A stretch of 10,296 nt of DNA. Source: a bacterium. GTDB taxonomy: Bacteria > Actinomycetota > Acidimicrobiia > UBA5794 > ZC4RG35. Shown here piece after piece: positions 1 to 6,184 of this stretch. The notes below the pieces were generated by a model, which was not told the origin of the DNA, made no database searches, and saw only the letters and a list, made by a program, of their open reading frames with translations. Where the stretch lies: the NCBI GenBank assembly GCA_028819835.1, contig JAPPKR010000035.1, positions 1 to 10,296 of the forward strand, given 5' to 3'. Within the stretch, counting starts at the first letter, position 1. Each line of letters begins with the position of its first letter. The position numbers and the translations under genes were made by a program.

Positions 1-164
1 CGCTTGCCGCTCTTCCGTCCCCTGGTCGTCAGGATGAGGACCCCCACGCCCTCCAGGCGGCTCAGAAGCCGGCCGCCGGAGAGCCGGAACAGGAACCGGT
101 GCAGAGGCACGAAGAACCAGGCGATGACGAGACGCTTGTAGGTCGGCACGGCCGGCTTCTTCAT
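1..164 (-). CDS. DUF385 / deazaflavin (F420)-dependent nitroreductase family protein, N-terminal part only
   Basis: The gene starts at an ATG whose first base is 164 and runs off the left edge, so only 54 codons are visible. The protein begins MKKPAVPTYKRLVIAWFF, has the stretch LHRFLFRLSGGRLLSRLEG and reaches VLILTTRGRKSGK. The pattern 'hydrophobic-aromatic helix, H-R-xx-[YF]-R-L-[ST]-G-G-R, then hLhLTTxGRKSG' is what I know from the N-terminus of the DUF385 / Ddn-like split-barrel family. Members bind F420 or a related flavin and reduce nitroaromatics, quinones or other electrophiles. There is an in-frame stop upstream of the ATG, with no other start between them, so the start is fixed. No strong Shine-Dalgarno is visible. 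It lies 19 nt downstream of rtcB on the same strand, so co-transcription is plausible. Substrate and cofactor cannot be told from this fragment. Confidence 0.72.
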   Translation of the reverse strand, partial: MKKPAVPTYKRLVIAWFFVPLHRFLFRLSGGRLLSRLEGVGVLILTTRGRKSGK

Positions 165-183
165 GGGCTCATTCCCCGACCGG

Positions 184-1389
184 TCATGTCCCCTTGTAGT
201 TGATCCTGGCCACCAACCGGTGCTCGGCGGTCACCAGGTCCGCCTGGTCCTCCATCACCTGGTCGATCGGTTTGTATGACCACGGGGACTCGTCGACCAA
301 CTTCCGCGCCCGGTGGGCCTCCCAGGCCTTTCCCGCCATCGCCTCGGTCAACTGCTCGGCTGTGAAGAGCTTCCTGGCGCGGTTCCGGGAGTGCACGCGT
401 CCCGCGCCGTGGGCGGCGGAGAGGTAGGAGAGCGGGTTGCCCAGCCCCCGCACGATGTAGGAGTCGGTCCCCATCGAACCGGGTATCACGCCGCGGTCAT
501 CCGATCCCGCCCTGATGGCGCCCTTCCTGGTCACCCACACCCTGCGGCCGCCATGTCTCTCCAGAGCGGCGTAGTTGTGATGGCAGTTAATCATCTCCAG
601 CAACTCCACGGTCCCCAGGTGTTTCCTGAGCGCTCCCCAGACCACGTCCAGTATCAGTTCCCGGTTTCTCCACGCGTAGGACTGGGCCCACAGCATCTGC
701 CGGATGTACACGTCGAACAGGTCGTCGTCGGCCAGGTAGTAGGCCAGATCCCGGGTGGCTCTCCTTCCCCCGGCGGCGCACACCCGGGCGGAGGCGGCGA
801 TGTGGTGGGTGGCTATCCGGTTGCCGATGCCCCGGCTCCCGGTGTGCAGCACTATCCAGAGCCGCCCGAGTTCATCCGACGACACCTCCACGAAGTGGTT
901 TCCACCACCCAGTGTGCCAAGTTGCTTTCCCACCCTCCCAGCGGCGCCCTTGGCTTTCGGGACCATCTCCGGGTGCGGGATCGGGTTCTCCTCCAACCAC
1001 CTTCGGGCCTCCGGGGAGGCAACCTGGTGCCAATCGAAGCCGGCCGGCACCCCTCGCCGGATGTCCCGCAGGACTTCCTGTGGGGAGTCGAGGTGCTCCA
1101 GGCGCCGGTTGGTGAGAGCGGCGATCATGCCGCACCCTATGTCCACCCCCACCGCGGCCGGGATTATTGCGTCTTCGGTGACTATCACCGACCCCACCGT
1201 GGCGCCCTTCCCCAGGTGGGCATCGGGCATCAGGGCCACCGGACCCGCCAGCACCTGGCTCCGCGAGGTCTCCAAGGCCTGCTTCCTGGTCTGGGGGTCC
1301 AGGATCGACGCCCAGTTGCGGACCCCCGCACCGCCCCCGCGGCCAGAATCCAAGAGCCGTCCCCGGGGACTCCCGCTGGTTGCCACCAT
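184..1389 (-). CDS. rtcB: RtcB family RNA ligase (3'-phosphate/5'-hydroxyl splicing ligase), 401 aa
   Basis: RtcB joins RNA 2',3'-cyclic-phosphate or 3'-phosphate ends to 5'-OH ends using GTP and Mn2+, through a GMP-histidine intermediate. The family signatures appear in order: RNWASILD near residue 24, GPVALMPDAHLGKGATVGSV at 49-68, VDIGCGM at 82-88 (metal Asp83 and Cys86), GTLGGGNHFVEV at 158-169 (His165), LHTGSRGIGN at 181-190 (His182), INCHHN at 267-272, TRKGAIRAG at 287-295, and AHGAGR at 326-331 (His327, expected to carry GMP). The length fits the short bacterial RtcB type. The open frame continues upstream to 1923, but that part is Arg/Pro-rich and antisense to another gene. I chose the ATG at 1389 (MVATSGSP) because it puts the conserved domain about 24 residues in; GTG at 1386 is an alternative. 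There is no properly spaced Shine-Dalgarno. No archease, RtcA or RtcR-like regulator is in view. A housekeeping, repair or stress role cannot be distinguished from sequence alone. Confidence 0.94.
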   Translation of the reverse strand: MVATSGSPRGRLLDSGRGGGAGVRNWASILDPQTRKQALETSRSQVLAGPVALMPDAHLGKGATVGSVIVTEDAIIPAAVGVDIGCGMIAALTNRRLEHLDSPQEVLRDIRRGVPAGFDWHQVASPEARRWLEENPIPHPEMVPKAKGAAGRVGKQLGTLGGGNHFVEVSSDELGRLWIVLHTGSRGIGNRIATHHIAASARVCAAGGRRATRDLAYYLADDDLFDVYIRQMLWAQSYAWRNRELILDVVWGALRKHLGTVELLEMINCHHNYAALERHGGRRVWVTRKGAIRAGSDDRGVIPGSMGTDSYIVRGLGNPLSYLSAAHGAGRVHSRNRARKLFTAEQLTEAMAGKAWEAHRARKLVDESPWSYKPIDQVMEDQADLVTAEHRLVARINYKGT

Positions 1390-1397
1390 GGCCCTTG

Positions 1398-1403
1398 ACC
1401 CTA
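1398..1403 (-). promoter_or_regulatory. Possible -10 box for leaderless rtcB transcript
   Basis: On the minus strand the hexamer TAGGGT (a TANNNT match) ends 8 nt before the rtcB ATG. The only Shine-Dalgarno-like sequence (AAGGG) is 2 nt from the ATG, too close to function. A leaderless start, common in actinobacteria, would explain this. TANNNT occurs often by chance, so this is weak evidence. Confidence 0.3.
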
Positions 1404-1464
1404 CCGACCGAACCGGAGGCCGCTGACCCAATTTGCCCCCTTGACAGAAGTCACGCGGGGAGCG

Positions 1465-1482
1465 GCAACTATAGTTGGCGAC
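1465..1482. promoter_or_regulatory. Palindromic element copy 1 (rtcB / lipoprotein divergent region)
   Basis: The sequence GCAACTATAGTTGGCGAC contains the perfect 12-bp palindrome CAACTATAGTTG at 1466-1477. It sits between the divergent starts of rtcB and the unknown lipoprotein. A second copy with one mismatch lies at 3006-3023 upstream of the macro gene. The centre includes TATAGT, so the site could overlap a -10 box on either strand and act as an operator. A TTGACA at 1441-1446 is 23 bp from TATAGT, too far for a standard -35/-10 pair. No regulator gene for it is present in the window. Confidence 0.45.
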
Positions 1483-1502
1483 CGATAACGGCTGTGAAAA
1501 GT

Positions 1503-2966
1503 ATGTACAAGAGAGTTGAGGGTAGAGCGCGCGCCAGCCGAGGGCATCCCGCTCCGGTCCCACCCGGAGAGGCATGGGTCCAGCGGGATCCCCCGTGCCC
1601 CAGGGATGGGCCCAATGCGGCGGACAGCCGGAAGGGTCTTGAAAGGAAAGCGGCTGCGCTCGCAGCATTGATGTTGCTGGGCGCGGGCTGTGCCGGCGGG
1701 GAGGATGTCGAGAACCCTGGGTCTGCATCCTCTGAAGGGCCCGTGCAGGAGGTAGTGGGCCCGGCCGGGCTTGAGCGATGCGAGGACGTGGCCGCGGTGA
1801 CACCCAGTCTTGAAGGGAACCTCGGCGCCCGGCAGAACCCCGACCCAGCGGTGATGGATTTGATCGGCGCCTATCGGGACGAGCATGCCGGCACCTTCGG
1901 GGGGACGTGGATCGACCGGGCATACCGTGTTGTGGTGGTGGCCTTCACCGACGACCCGGAAGCGCATCGGGAGGCGATCCTGACCTATCCCCCTCCCGGT
2001 GGCGATTCCGAAGCCGATCTGAGGCCGCTTGGTGAGCAGAGCGAGGTGACCATCGATGTTGTCCAGGTCCGGTACAGCAAGGCCGAACTGGAGGGTATGC
2101 ATCAGCAGATCATGGGCGCCGTGTCGGGTCGGGACTTCGCTGACTCGCTGATGACATTGGTCCTGATCACCAAGAACCGTCTAAACCTCAGCTTGTTCAA
2201 TCCGCCCGAGGGAACTCTCGATGAACTTGTGGAGCTGGTGCCTGATGTGGGTGCAGTCTGTATTTCGGTTTCCTACCTCCCAGAACAACCAACGGGGCCA
2301 CTTGAGCTGATTCCCGACCTCGATGTGGAGGATCCGCTGGTCATCTGCCACGGTATCCCGCCAGTGCCCTACTCGCGGCTGGTCGACCCGCCTCCGATCG
2401 ACCAGGTCGACCACCCGGCCGTGGAAGCCCTGCGTGCCGAACTCGAGGCTCCGGGCGCTGAGCCGATGCCGACGGGCCGCTGGGTGGTGATCAGCATCGG
2501 CGACGATCTCGCCACCTTCGCCGCCCTGTCCCCGGACTCCTTCGGCCATGCGGAATTCCGACGCCACGGGGACAGGTGGCGATTAGGGGGAGTAGGAATC
2601 GGTCCCTCCTGCGAACCCACCGTGGCGCTTCCCGATGGGCTCAACCGGCTCAACCGAGTCGCTATCAGTCTCGACCCCGGCTCGCCGCCCGATCCCGACA
2701 GCAGAACCATCCATGTGCTGGCTACTGAGCAGGCATGCGCAAGCGGGCGAGAGATGGGAGACGATCTCCAAGGTCCCCAAGTGGTTGAAACCGACTCCGC
2801 AGTACTGATCGCCTTCGTGGCCATCCCGCTCGCCGAGCGTTTGGTCAACTGCCAGGGAAACCCGTCCACCCCGGTGACCATCGAACTGAGCCGACCGCTC
2901 GGAGACCGCACGATATACGACGGACTCTACGTTCCCCCCAAACCGCTGGAACCCGAAAGCGAGTAA
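1503..2966 (+). CDS. Secreted lipoprotein of unknown function; 5' end apparently disturbed by a one-base deletion
   Basis: I do not recognise the family. The frame has a clear lipoprotein signal: a charged segment (RKGLERK), the hydrophobic run [14 protein letters not shown], and the lipobox Cys encoded at 1689-1691, followed by the usual small acidic mature start (AGGEDVEN). About 425 residues follow with no membrane segments. They include a stretch resembling [23 protein letters not shown], vaguely like pro-domains or inhibitor-type alpha/beta domains of secreted proteases, and a C-terminal half with Cys residues that may pair ([28 protein letters not shown]). The start is a problem. The only in-frame starts are ATG 1503 or GTG 1494, which put the lipobox Cys about 63 residues in, behind a Pro/Arg-rich stretch that does not look coding. 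ATGs at 1606 and 1615 and a TTG at 1639 are one frame off and would give a normal signal peptide if one A were restored in an AAA run at 1642-1644 or 1647-1649. The C-terminus ends [14 protein letters not shown]. It is divergent from rtcB. The ORF is real; the function is unknown. Confidence 0.75.
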   Translation: MYKRVEGRARASRGHPAPVPPGEAWVQRDPPCPRDGPNAADSRKGLERKAAALAALMLLGAGCAGGEDVENPGSASSEGPVQEVVGPAGLERCEDVAAVTPSLEGNLGARQNPDPAVMDLIGAYRDEHAGTFGGTWIDRAYRVVVVAFTDDPEAHREAILTYPPPGGDSEADLRPLGEQSEVTIDVVQVRYSKAELEGMHQQIMGAVSGRDFADSLMTLVLITKNRLNLSLFNPPEGTLDELVELVPDVGAVCISVSYLPEQPTGPLELIPDLDVEDPLVICHGIPPVPYSRLVDPPPIDQVDHPAVEALRAELEAPGAEPMPTGRWVVISIGDDLATFAALSPDSFGHAEFRRHGDRWRLGGVGIGPSCEPTVALPDGLNRLNRVAISLDPGSPPDPDSRTIHVLATEQACASGREMGDDLQGPQVVETDSAVLIAFVAIPLAERLVNCQGNPSTPVTIELSRPLGDRTIYDGLYVPPKPLEPESE

Positions 2967-3005
2967 AGCGACCGGAGCAAGCACGGCCGGGCCCTCGAGG
3001 GCGCC

Positions 3006-3023
3006 GCAACTACAGTTGGCGAC
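3006..3023. promoter_or_regulatory. Palindromic element copy 2 with TACAGT -10-like box, upstream of macro-domain gene
   Basis: GCAACTACAGTTGGCGAC matches the copy at 1465-1482 in 17 of 18 positions, and some similarity extends a few bases to the left (GGG-x-GC-x-GCAAC in both). Here the central TACAGT (3011-3016) is followed by exactly 7 nt and then GTG (3024), the layout of an actinobacterial leaderless promoter. It lies 39 bp upstream of the macro gene start. A shared operator/promoter with the rtcB region is inferred, not proven. Confidence 0.45.
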
Positions 3024-3059
3024 GTGAAGGCGTCTCGAAGCGACTGGCAGACTGCCTGA
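3024..3059 (+). other. Possible 11-codon leaderless leader ORF upstream of macro gene
   Basis: GTG at 3024 opens an 11-codon frame ([11 protein letters not shown]) ending in TGA at 3057-3059, 2 nt before the macro ATG. The GTG lies 7 nt after TACAGT. The macro gene lacks a Shine-Dalgarno, so a ribosome finishing this peptide could re-initiate at the ATG. Such arrangements are known in mycobacteria. This is a structural inference from spacing only. Confidence 0.33.
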
Positions 3060-3061
3060 TC

Positions 3062-3574
3062 ATGGCTGCTCTTGAGACTCCGGGTCCGGTTCTCACCATC
3101 CACATGGGGGACATCACCAAGCTGGAAGTGGACGCAATAGTGAACGCGGCCAATAACACGCTGCTCGGCGGCGGCGGGGTGGACGGGGCCATCCACCGAG
3201 CCGCCGGACCCCGGCTCCTCGAGTACTGCCGCACCCTGGGAGGGTGCGAGACGGGCCAAGCCAAGGTCACGCCCGGTTTCGGTCTGCCGGCCCGGTGGGT
3301 GATCCACACCGTCGGACCGGTGTGGCGGGGCGGCGGCGGGGGCGAGCCGGAGCTATTGGCCTCCTGCTACCGGGAGTCGCTGGCCCGCGCCGACGAGGTA
3401 GGTGCTGCGACCATCGCTTTTCCGGCCATCTCCACCGGCGTGTACGCGTACCCCCTCGAAGACGCCGCCACGACGGCTATCGAGGCGGTTCGCTCCACAC
3501 CCACGGATGTGACCCAAGTCACATTCGTCGCCTTCGACCAGAAGACCCTGGAAGCCTACGCCGACCGTCTCTGA
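3062..3574 (+). CDS. Macro-domain protein (O-acetyl-ADP-ribose deacetylase / ADP-ribosyl hydrolase-like), 170 aa
   Basis: This is a single stand-alone macro domain. The ADP-ribose binding signatures are all visible: [17 protein letters not shown] at 16-32 (Asp17 for the adenine, Asn28 and Asn31 near the distal ribose), the [14 protein letters not shown] loop at 36-49, [22 protein letters not shown] at 65-86, and [10 protein letters not shown] at 122-131 (phosphate-binding loop). This is the MacroD/YmdB/TTHA0132-like class. Known members remove acetyl from O-acetyl-ADP-ribose, remove mono-ADP-ribose from Asp/Glu or from nucleic-acid phosphate ends, or process ADP-ribose-1''-phosphate; which applies here cannot be read from sequence. 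No second domain or signal peptide is present, so the protein should be cytoplasmic. The start is the only ATG close before the conserved domain and has no Shine-Dalgarno. The palindromic element shared with the rtcB region lies just upstream. Confidence 0.94.
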   Translation: MAALETPGPVLTIHMGDITKLEVDAIVNAANNTLLGGGGVDGAIHRAAGPRLLEYCRTLGGCETGQAKVTPGFGLPARWVIHTVGPVWRGGGGGEPELLASCYRESLARADEVGAATIAFPAISTGVYAYPLEDAATTAIEAVRSTPTDVTQVTFVAFDQKTLEAYADRL

Positions 3575-3653
3575 GGGTTCCTCCGCCTCCACCACGAATG
3601 GGTCTGAATGGATACCCCCGCAGGGACTCGCACAGCTTGCCCTCCCGTTTAGC

Positions 3654-4184
3654 ATGAATGTCATGGGGGAAACGGACTCGGGACACCTGAGCGCACTGGA
3701 CGGACGGCTCCTGCGCCGGGCCATCCAGCTATCGGCCAGTGCAGCCGCCAAGGGAAACATGGCGTTCGGCGCCCTTCTCGCAGACCCGCAAGGCAACATC
3801 CTCCTCGAAGCCGAGAACACGACGTTCACAGAACGGAACCCTCTCAACCATGCCGAGACCAACCTGGTCAACATAGCGGTCGCCTCCCTCGACCCCGAGC
3901 TGATCGCCACCGCCACTCTCTACACCAGTTGCGAACCCTGCGCCATGTGCAGTGGAGCCATGTACTGGGGCGGGATAAACCGGACGGTTTACGCCATGTC
4001 CGAACACGACCTGCTGGAGATCACGGGGGTGAGCGAGCACTGCCCGACCATGCGGGGAGTGGGTTGTCGCGCCATCCTCAACAGCGGCCAGCGTCACATC
4101 GAGGTAAGCGGGCCTCATCTGGTCGAGGAGGCATGCGCAGTCCAACTCGACTACTTTGCGGCCCGGCCTCCGGAGAGTTCATAG
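3654..4184 (+). CDS. Zinc-dependent nucleoside/nucleobase deaminase (CMP/dCMP deaminase fold), 176 aa
   Basis: This belongs to the cytidine-deaminase-like superfamily, the branch of stand-alone base and nucleoside deaminases (COG0590 type: guanine or cytosine deaminase-like, related to TadA). The catalytic motifs are HAE at 66-68 (Zn ligand His66 and proton shuttle Glu68) and TSCEPCAMCSGAMYWGGI at 91-108 (Zn ligands Cys96 and Cys99). The tail, with LLEITG, PTMRG, CRAILNSGQRHIEVSGP and a Cys/Tyr-rich end, is typical of metabolic deaminases rather than TadA, so tRNA A34 deamination is less likely but not excluded. Two starts fit: ATG 3654 and ATG 3663 (MGETDSG). A TAGCAT box at 3650-3655 ends exactly 7 nt before 3663, which would suit a leaderless start there; neither ATG has a Shine-Dalgarno. 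The longer form is listed. It follows the macro gene by 79 nt on the same strand. The substrate is unknown. Confidence 0.91.
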   Translation: MNVMGETDSGHLSALDGRLLRRAIQLSASAAAKGNMAFGALLADPQGNILLEAENTTFTERNPLNHAETNLVNIAVASLDPELIATATLYTSCEPCAMCSGAMYWGGINRTVYAMSEHDLLEITGVSEHCPTMRGVGCRAILNSGQRHIEVSGPHLVEEACAVQLDYFAARPPESS

Positions 4185-4499
4185 AAACTCATCTCCCGAT
4201 GACGAAGCCAAGGGAATTCGGGGTCCATGACGTTTATCCCCCCTCCCGCTTCTAACCGCTGATCTCCCCGGGGACACTCGACAAGCCAATCCCCGGCCCC
4301 GGGTCTTAGCAGTCACCGAGCAGGAATACTTCCGGTGTGGTGGACCGGTGGTTGTTCAGACGTTCTCCATGGTTCCCACCGCTCCCTTCGCCCGACGGCG
4401 CCCGCACGGGACAACTAAGTCCGCCTGACATATTTGAGCAACATTTCGTTGCCACAGTGAATGGCATCACACAGACCTTCAAGCGAAAGGAGTGAACCG
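4185..4499. other. Non-coding gap between deaminase and FxLYD-like lipoprotein
   Basis: I see no credible gene in these 315 nt. There are only small structures: a CCCCGGGG self-complementary octamer near 4266, a CCGGT/ACCGG pair near 4331-4347, and a short GCAAC-ATTTC-GTTGC stem at 4438-4452 followed by a TGCCA/TGGCA pair. The last two lie in the probable 5' leader of the lipoprotein mRNA. An A/T-richer stretch (GACATATTTGAG, about 4427-4438) is the best place for a promoter, but no good -35 accompanies it. No strong terminator for the deaminase is evident. Confidence 0.6.
4486..4492 (+). promoter_or_regulatory. Strong ribosome binding site that decides the lipoprotein start
   Basis: AAAGGAG is spaced 7 nt from ATG 4500. 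An in-frame ATG at 4461 would place a polar 13-residue extension before the signal peptide and has no such site, so 4500 is chosen. Confidence 0.85.
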
Positions 4500-5951
4500 A
4501 TGAAGTTAAAGAAGTTTCTGACCAAGACCTCCGTGATTGGGGTGGCGATAGGCGCCATGCTCAGCATGGGGGTGCTGGTCGCCTGCGGGGACGACACAGA
4601 GTCCCGGGGCGGCCAGGAGACCGGCGGCGCCGAAGGCTCTGGCGAGCACGGCGCCGCCGGGGAGGCCGGCGGCGAAGGCGGCGGCGGAAGCGAAGAGGCC
4701 AGCGGAACCATGTTGGCCCCCGACGAGACCTTCGACACGGTCCGGGCAGGCGCCCGGCTGATGATGCGCTACGACGCACCGAGCAACTCCTTCACGGGCA
4801 CCGTGGAGAACACCACCAACAGCGTCCTCACCCGAGTGAGGATCGAGGTGCACCTCTCCAACGGCGTGGAACTCGGTCCGACCACTCCCGTGGACCTGTC
4901 CCCGGGCGAGGTGATTGCGGTCGCCCTGCCCGCCACGCCGGAACCGTTCACCGGATGGACTCCCCACGCCGAGGTCGGCAGCGGCGAAGGCGGCGGAGGC
5001 GAGGGCAGCGAGTCCGGCGGCGAAGGCGGCGCCGAAGGTCCCGAGGGCAGTCCCGAGGGCAGCGGCGCCGAACTCAACGAGGCGGCCATGTCGAGCCCTA
5101 TCGTTCCCCTCTCACAGACGTGGGAAGGAAACCTCGGGGGACTGGCCATCTCTGCCCGATACGACGCCGCAACCCAGACGGTCTACTCGACGGTGGAAAA
5201 CACCACCTCCCAGGTCCTCTGCTACGTGCAGGCCGAACCTCACCTGAAGTCGGGGACGACGACGGTCGGGGAACTCGGCCCGGACGTACTGGGGCATCTC
5301 AGCCCCGGACAGGTGGCCACGACAGCGGTGGCGGTTTCCAGTGAACCGTCCCTGGCGGGGGTCTCCTTCGACGGGTACGTCGTCCACATGGAGATCTTCG
5401 ACTGCGCCGGCTCCGGCCCCGTGCCTCACACAGGAGGCGAGGGCGGTGAAGGCGGCGGTGGCGAAGGCGCTGGGGGCGAAGGGCACGGTCCCGGTGGCGA
5501 AGGCGGCAGCGAAGGCGGCGGCGAAGGCTCGGAGACCGGATCCTCCGGTGGTGAAGAGGGCAGCGGAAACATGCTGGCCTTGAATGAGACCTTCGACACC
5601 GTCCGGGCCGGCGCCCGGTTGATCCTGAACTACGACCCCTCGACCAATTCCTTCAAGGGCACCGTGGAGAACACGACCAACAACACCCTGACCCGGGTCA
5701 GGATCGAGGTCCATCTCTCGAACGGGACGGAACTCGGTCCGACCACCCCGGTGGACATGGCCCCGGGCCAGGTGCTGGCGGTCAACCTTCCCGCCACGGC
5801 TGAACCCTTCACCGGCTGGGTACCCCATGCCGAGGTCGGCAGCGGCGAAGGCGGCGGGGAGCACGGCAGCGAATCCGGCGGTGGTGAAGGCAGCGGCGAA
5901 CACGGCTCCGGCGGAGAGCACGGCGGCAGCGGCGAAGGCGGCGGCGGCTGA
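4500..5951 (+). CDS. Lipoprotein with three FxLYD-like domains and Gly/Glu/His-rich linkers, 483 aa
   Basis: The N-terminus MKLKKFLTKTSVIGVAIG followed by a hydrophobic core and LVAC gives a clear lipobox with Cys29, so the protein should be anchored on the outer face of the membrane. Three domains follow, at about residues 71-160, 197-305 and 358-447. Each has the core 'YD-xxxxxxGTVENTT-x-x-L-x-x-V-[RQ]-[IA]-E-hHL' and a later 'L-[SA]-PG-[EQ]-[VI]' turn, resembling FxLYD-type beta-sandwich domains of secreted bacterial proteins. Domains 1 and 3 are about 80% identical; domain 2 is divergent and alone carries a Cys pair (241 and 302) that could form a disulfide. Linkers at about 35-70, 160-195, 311-357 and 447-483 are nearly all Gly, Glu and Ser with recurring GEHG motifs, so they should be flexible, acidic and possibly metal-binding. 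A strong Shine-Dalgarno precedes it and a strong hairpin follows, so it is probably a single-gene unit upstream of the two-component operon. Function is unknown; an envelope ligand-binding or cation-binding role is only a guess. Confidence 0.88.
   Translation: MKLKKFLTKTSVIGVAIGAMLSMGVLVACGDDTESRGGQETGGAEGSGEHGAAGEAGGEGGGGSEEASGTMLAPDETFDTVRAGARLMMRYDAPSNSFTGTVENTTNSVLTRVRIEVHLSNGVELGPTTPVDLSPGEVIAVALPATPEPFTGWTPHAEVGSGEGGGGEGSESGGEGGAEGPEGSPEGSGAELNEAAMSSPIVPLSQTWEGNLGGLAISARYDAATQTVYSTVENTTSQVLCYVQAEPHLKSGTTTVGELGPDVLGHLSPGQVATTAVAVSSEPSLAGVSFDGYVVHMEIFDCAGSGPVPHTGGEGGEGGGGEGAGGEGHGPGGEGGSEGGGEGSETGSSGGEEGSGNMLALNETFDTVRAGARLILNYDPSTNSFKGTVENTTNNTLTRVRIEVHLSNGTELGPTTPVDMAPGQVLAVNLPATAEPFTGWVPHAEVGSGEGGGEHGSESGGGEGSGEHGSGGEHGGSGEGGGG
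4710..4997 (+). repeat. Internal direct repeat, copy 1 (FxLYD-like domain 1)
   Basis: This encodes residues 71-166 of the lipoprotein. By eye it differs from the copy 861 bp downstream at 19 of 96 residues, and most nucleotides also match. It is an in-frame domain duplication. Confidence 0.85.
5430..5570 (+). repeat. Low-complexity GGC-GAA-GGC codon repeat (longest Gly/Glu linker)
   Basis: This is an imperfect run of Gly-Gly-Glu-Gly codons within the lipoprotein (about residues 311-357), one of four such linkers. It shows no unit-length regularity beyond short GGCGAA or GGCGGC blocks and is likely prone to length variation. Confidence 0.7.
5571..5858 (+). repeat. Internal direct repeat, copy 2 (FxLYD-like domain 3)
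   Basis: This encodes residues 358-453. It is the partner of the copy at 4710-4997, with the invariant core GTVENTT and LTRVRIEVHLSNG conserved in both. Confidence 0.85.
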
Positions 5952-5976
5952 CGACTCCTACGGACACCGACAACGG

Positions 5977-6009
5977 AGGCTCCGGTTCCGACATTCGGAA
6001 CCGGAGCCT
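5977..6009 (+). terminator. Strong hairpin 26 nt after the lipoprotein stop
   Basis: A perfect 14-bp stem (AGGCTCCGGTTCCG pairing with CGGAACCGGAGCCT) closes a 5-nt ACATT loop. There is almost no U tract afterwards, as is usual for high-G+C actinobacterial terminators. It separates the lipoprotein from the two-component genes. An RNA-stability or attenuation role is the alternative. Confidence 0.8.
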
Positions 6010-6184
6010 TCACGCGGAGGATCAGAGATGACGTCATCGAAGACCGGTGACAGGAGCGAAGGAGTGATCCGGAAGAAATGTCAAGACCCGAACAGCGATA
6101 TTCTGAAAACGGACACACCCGGTGGCCAGGTGGGAGCTCTCGTAAGGGATCTCCCTCCGGAGTGGCTCCCTGTTAGGACTGCTG

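Noticed and set aside
1441..1475. TTGACA at 1441-1446 paired with TATAGT at 1470-1475 as a sigma70-type promoter.
   Set aside because: The 23-bp spacer is too long for a standard promoter; TATAGT is kept only as part of the palindromic element.
1390..1923. Upstream extension of the rtcB frame to a 579-residue protein.
   Set aside because: The extra N-terminus is Arg/Pro-rich, resembles no RtcB family member, and is antisense to the lipoprotein ORF; high G+C keeps it open by chance.
3595..3650. tRNA-like 3' end on the minus strand (GCGAGTCCCTGC followed by GGGGGTATCCA).
   Set aside because: The T-loop lacks the GTTCRA core, the T stem does not pair, and no anticodon or D arm can be built upstream.
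4260..4310. CCCCGGGG and CCCCGG/CCCCGGG tracts considered as a terminator for the deaminase gene.
   Set aside because: Only 4-5 bp stems or a 15-nt loop can be drawn, with no U tract, so the support is too weak.
5430..5570. Short GGCGAA/GGCGGC repeats considered as a CRISPR or a structured repeat array.
   Set aside because: They are in-frame Gly/Glu codons without constant unit length or spacers.
5112..5921. Long minus-strand ORF (269 codons) antisense to the FxLYD-like lipoprotein.
   Set aside because: It mirrors the Gly/Glu codon repeats and GC3 bias of the sense gene, has no domain, and has no start signal.
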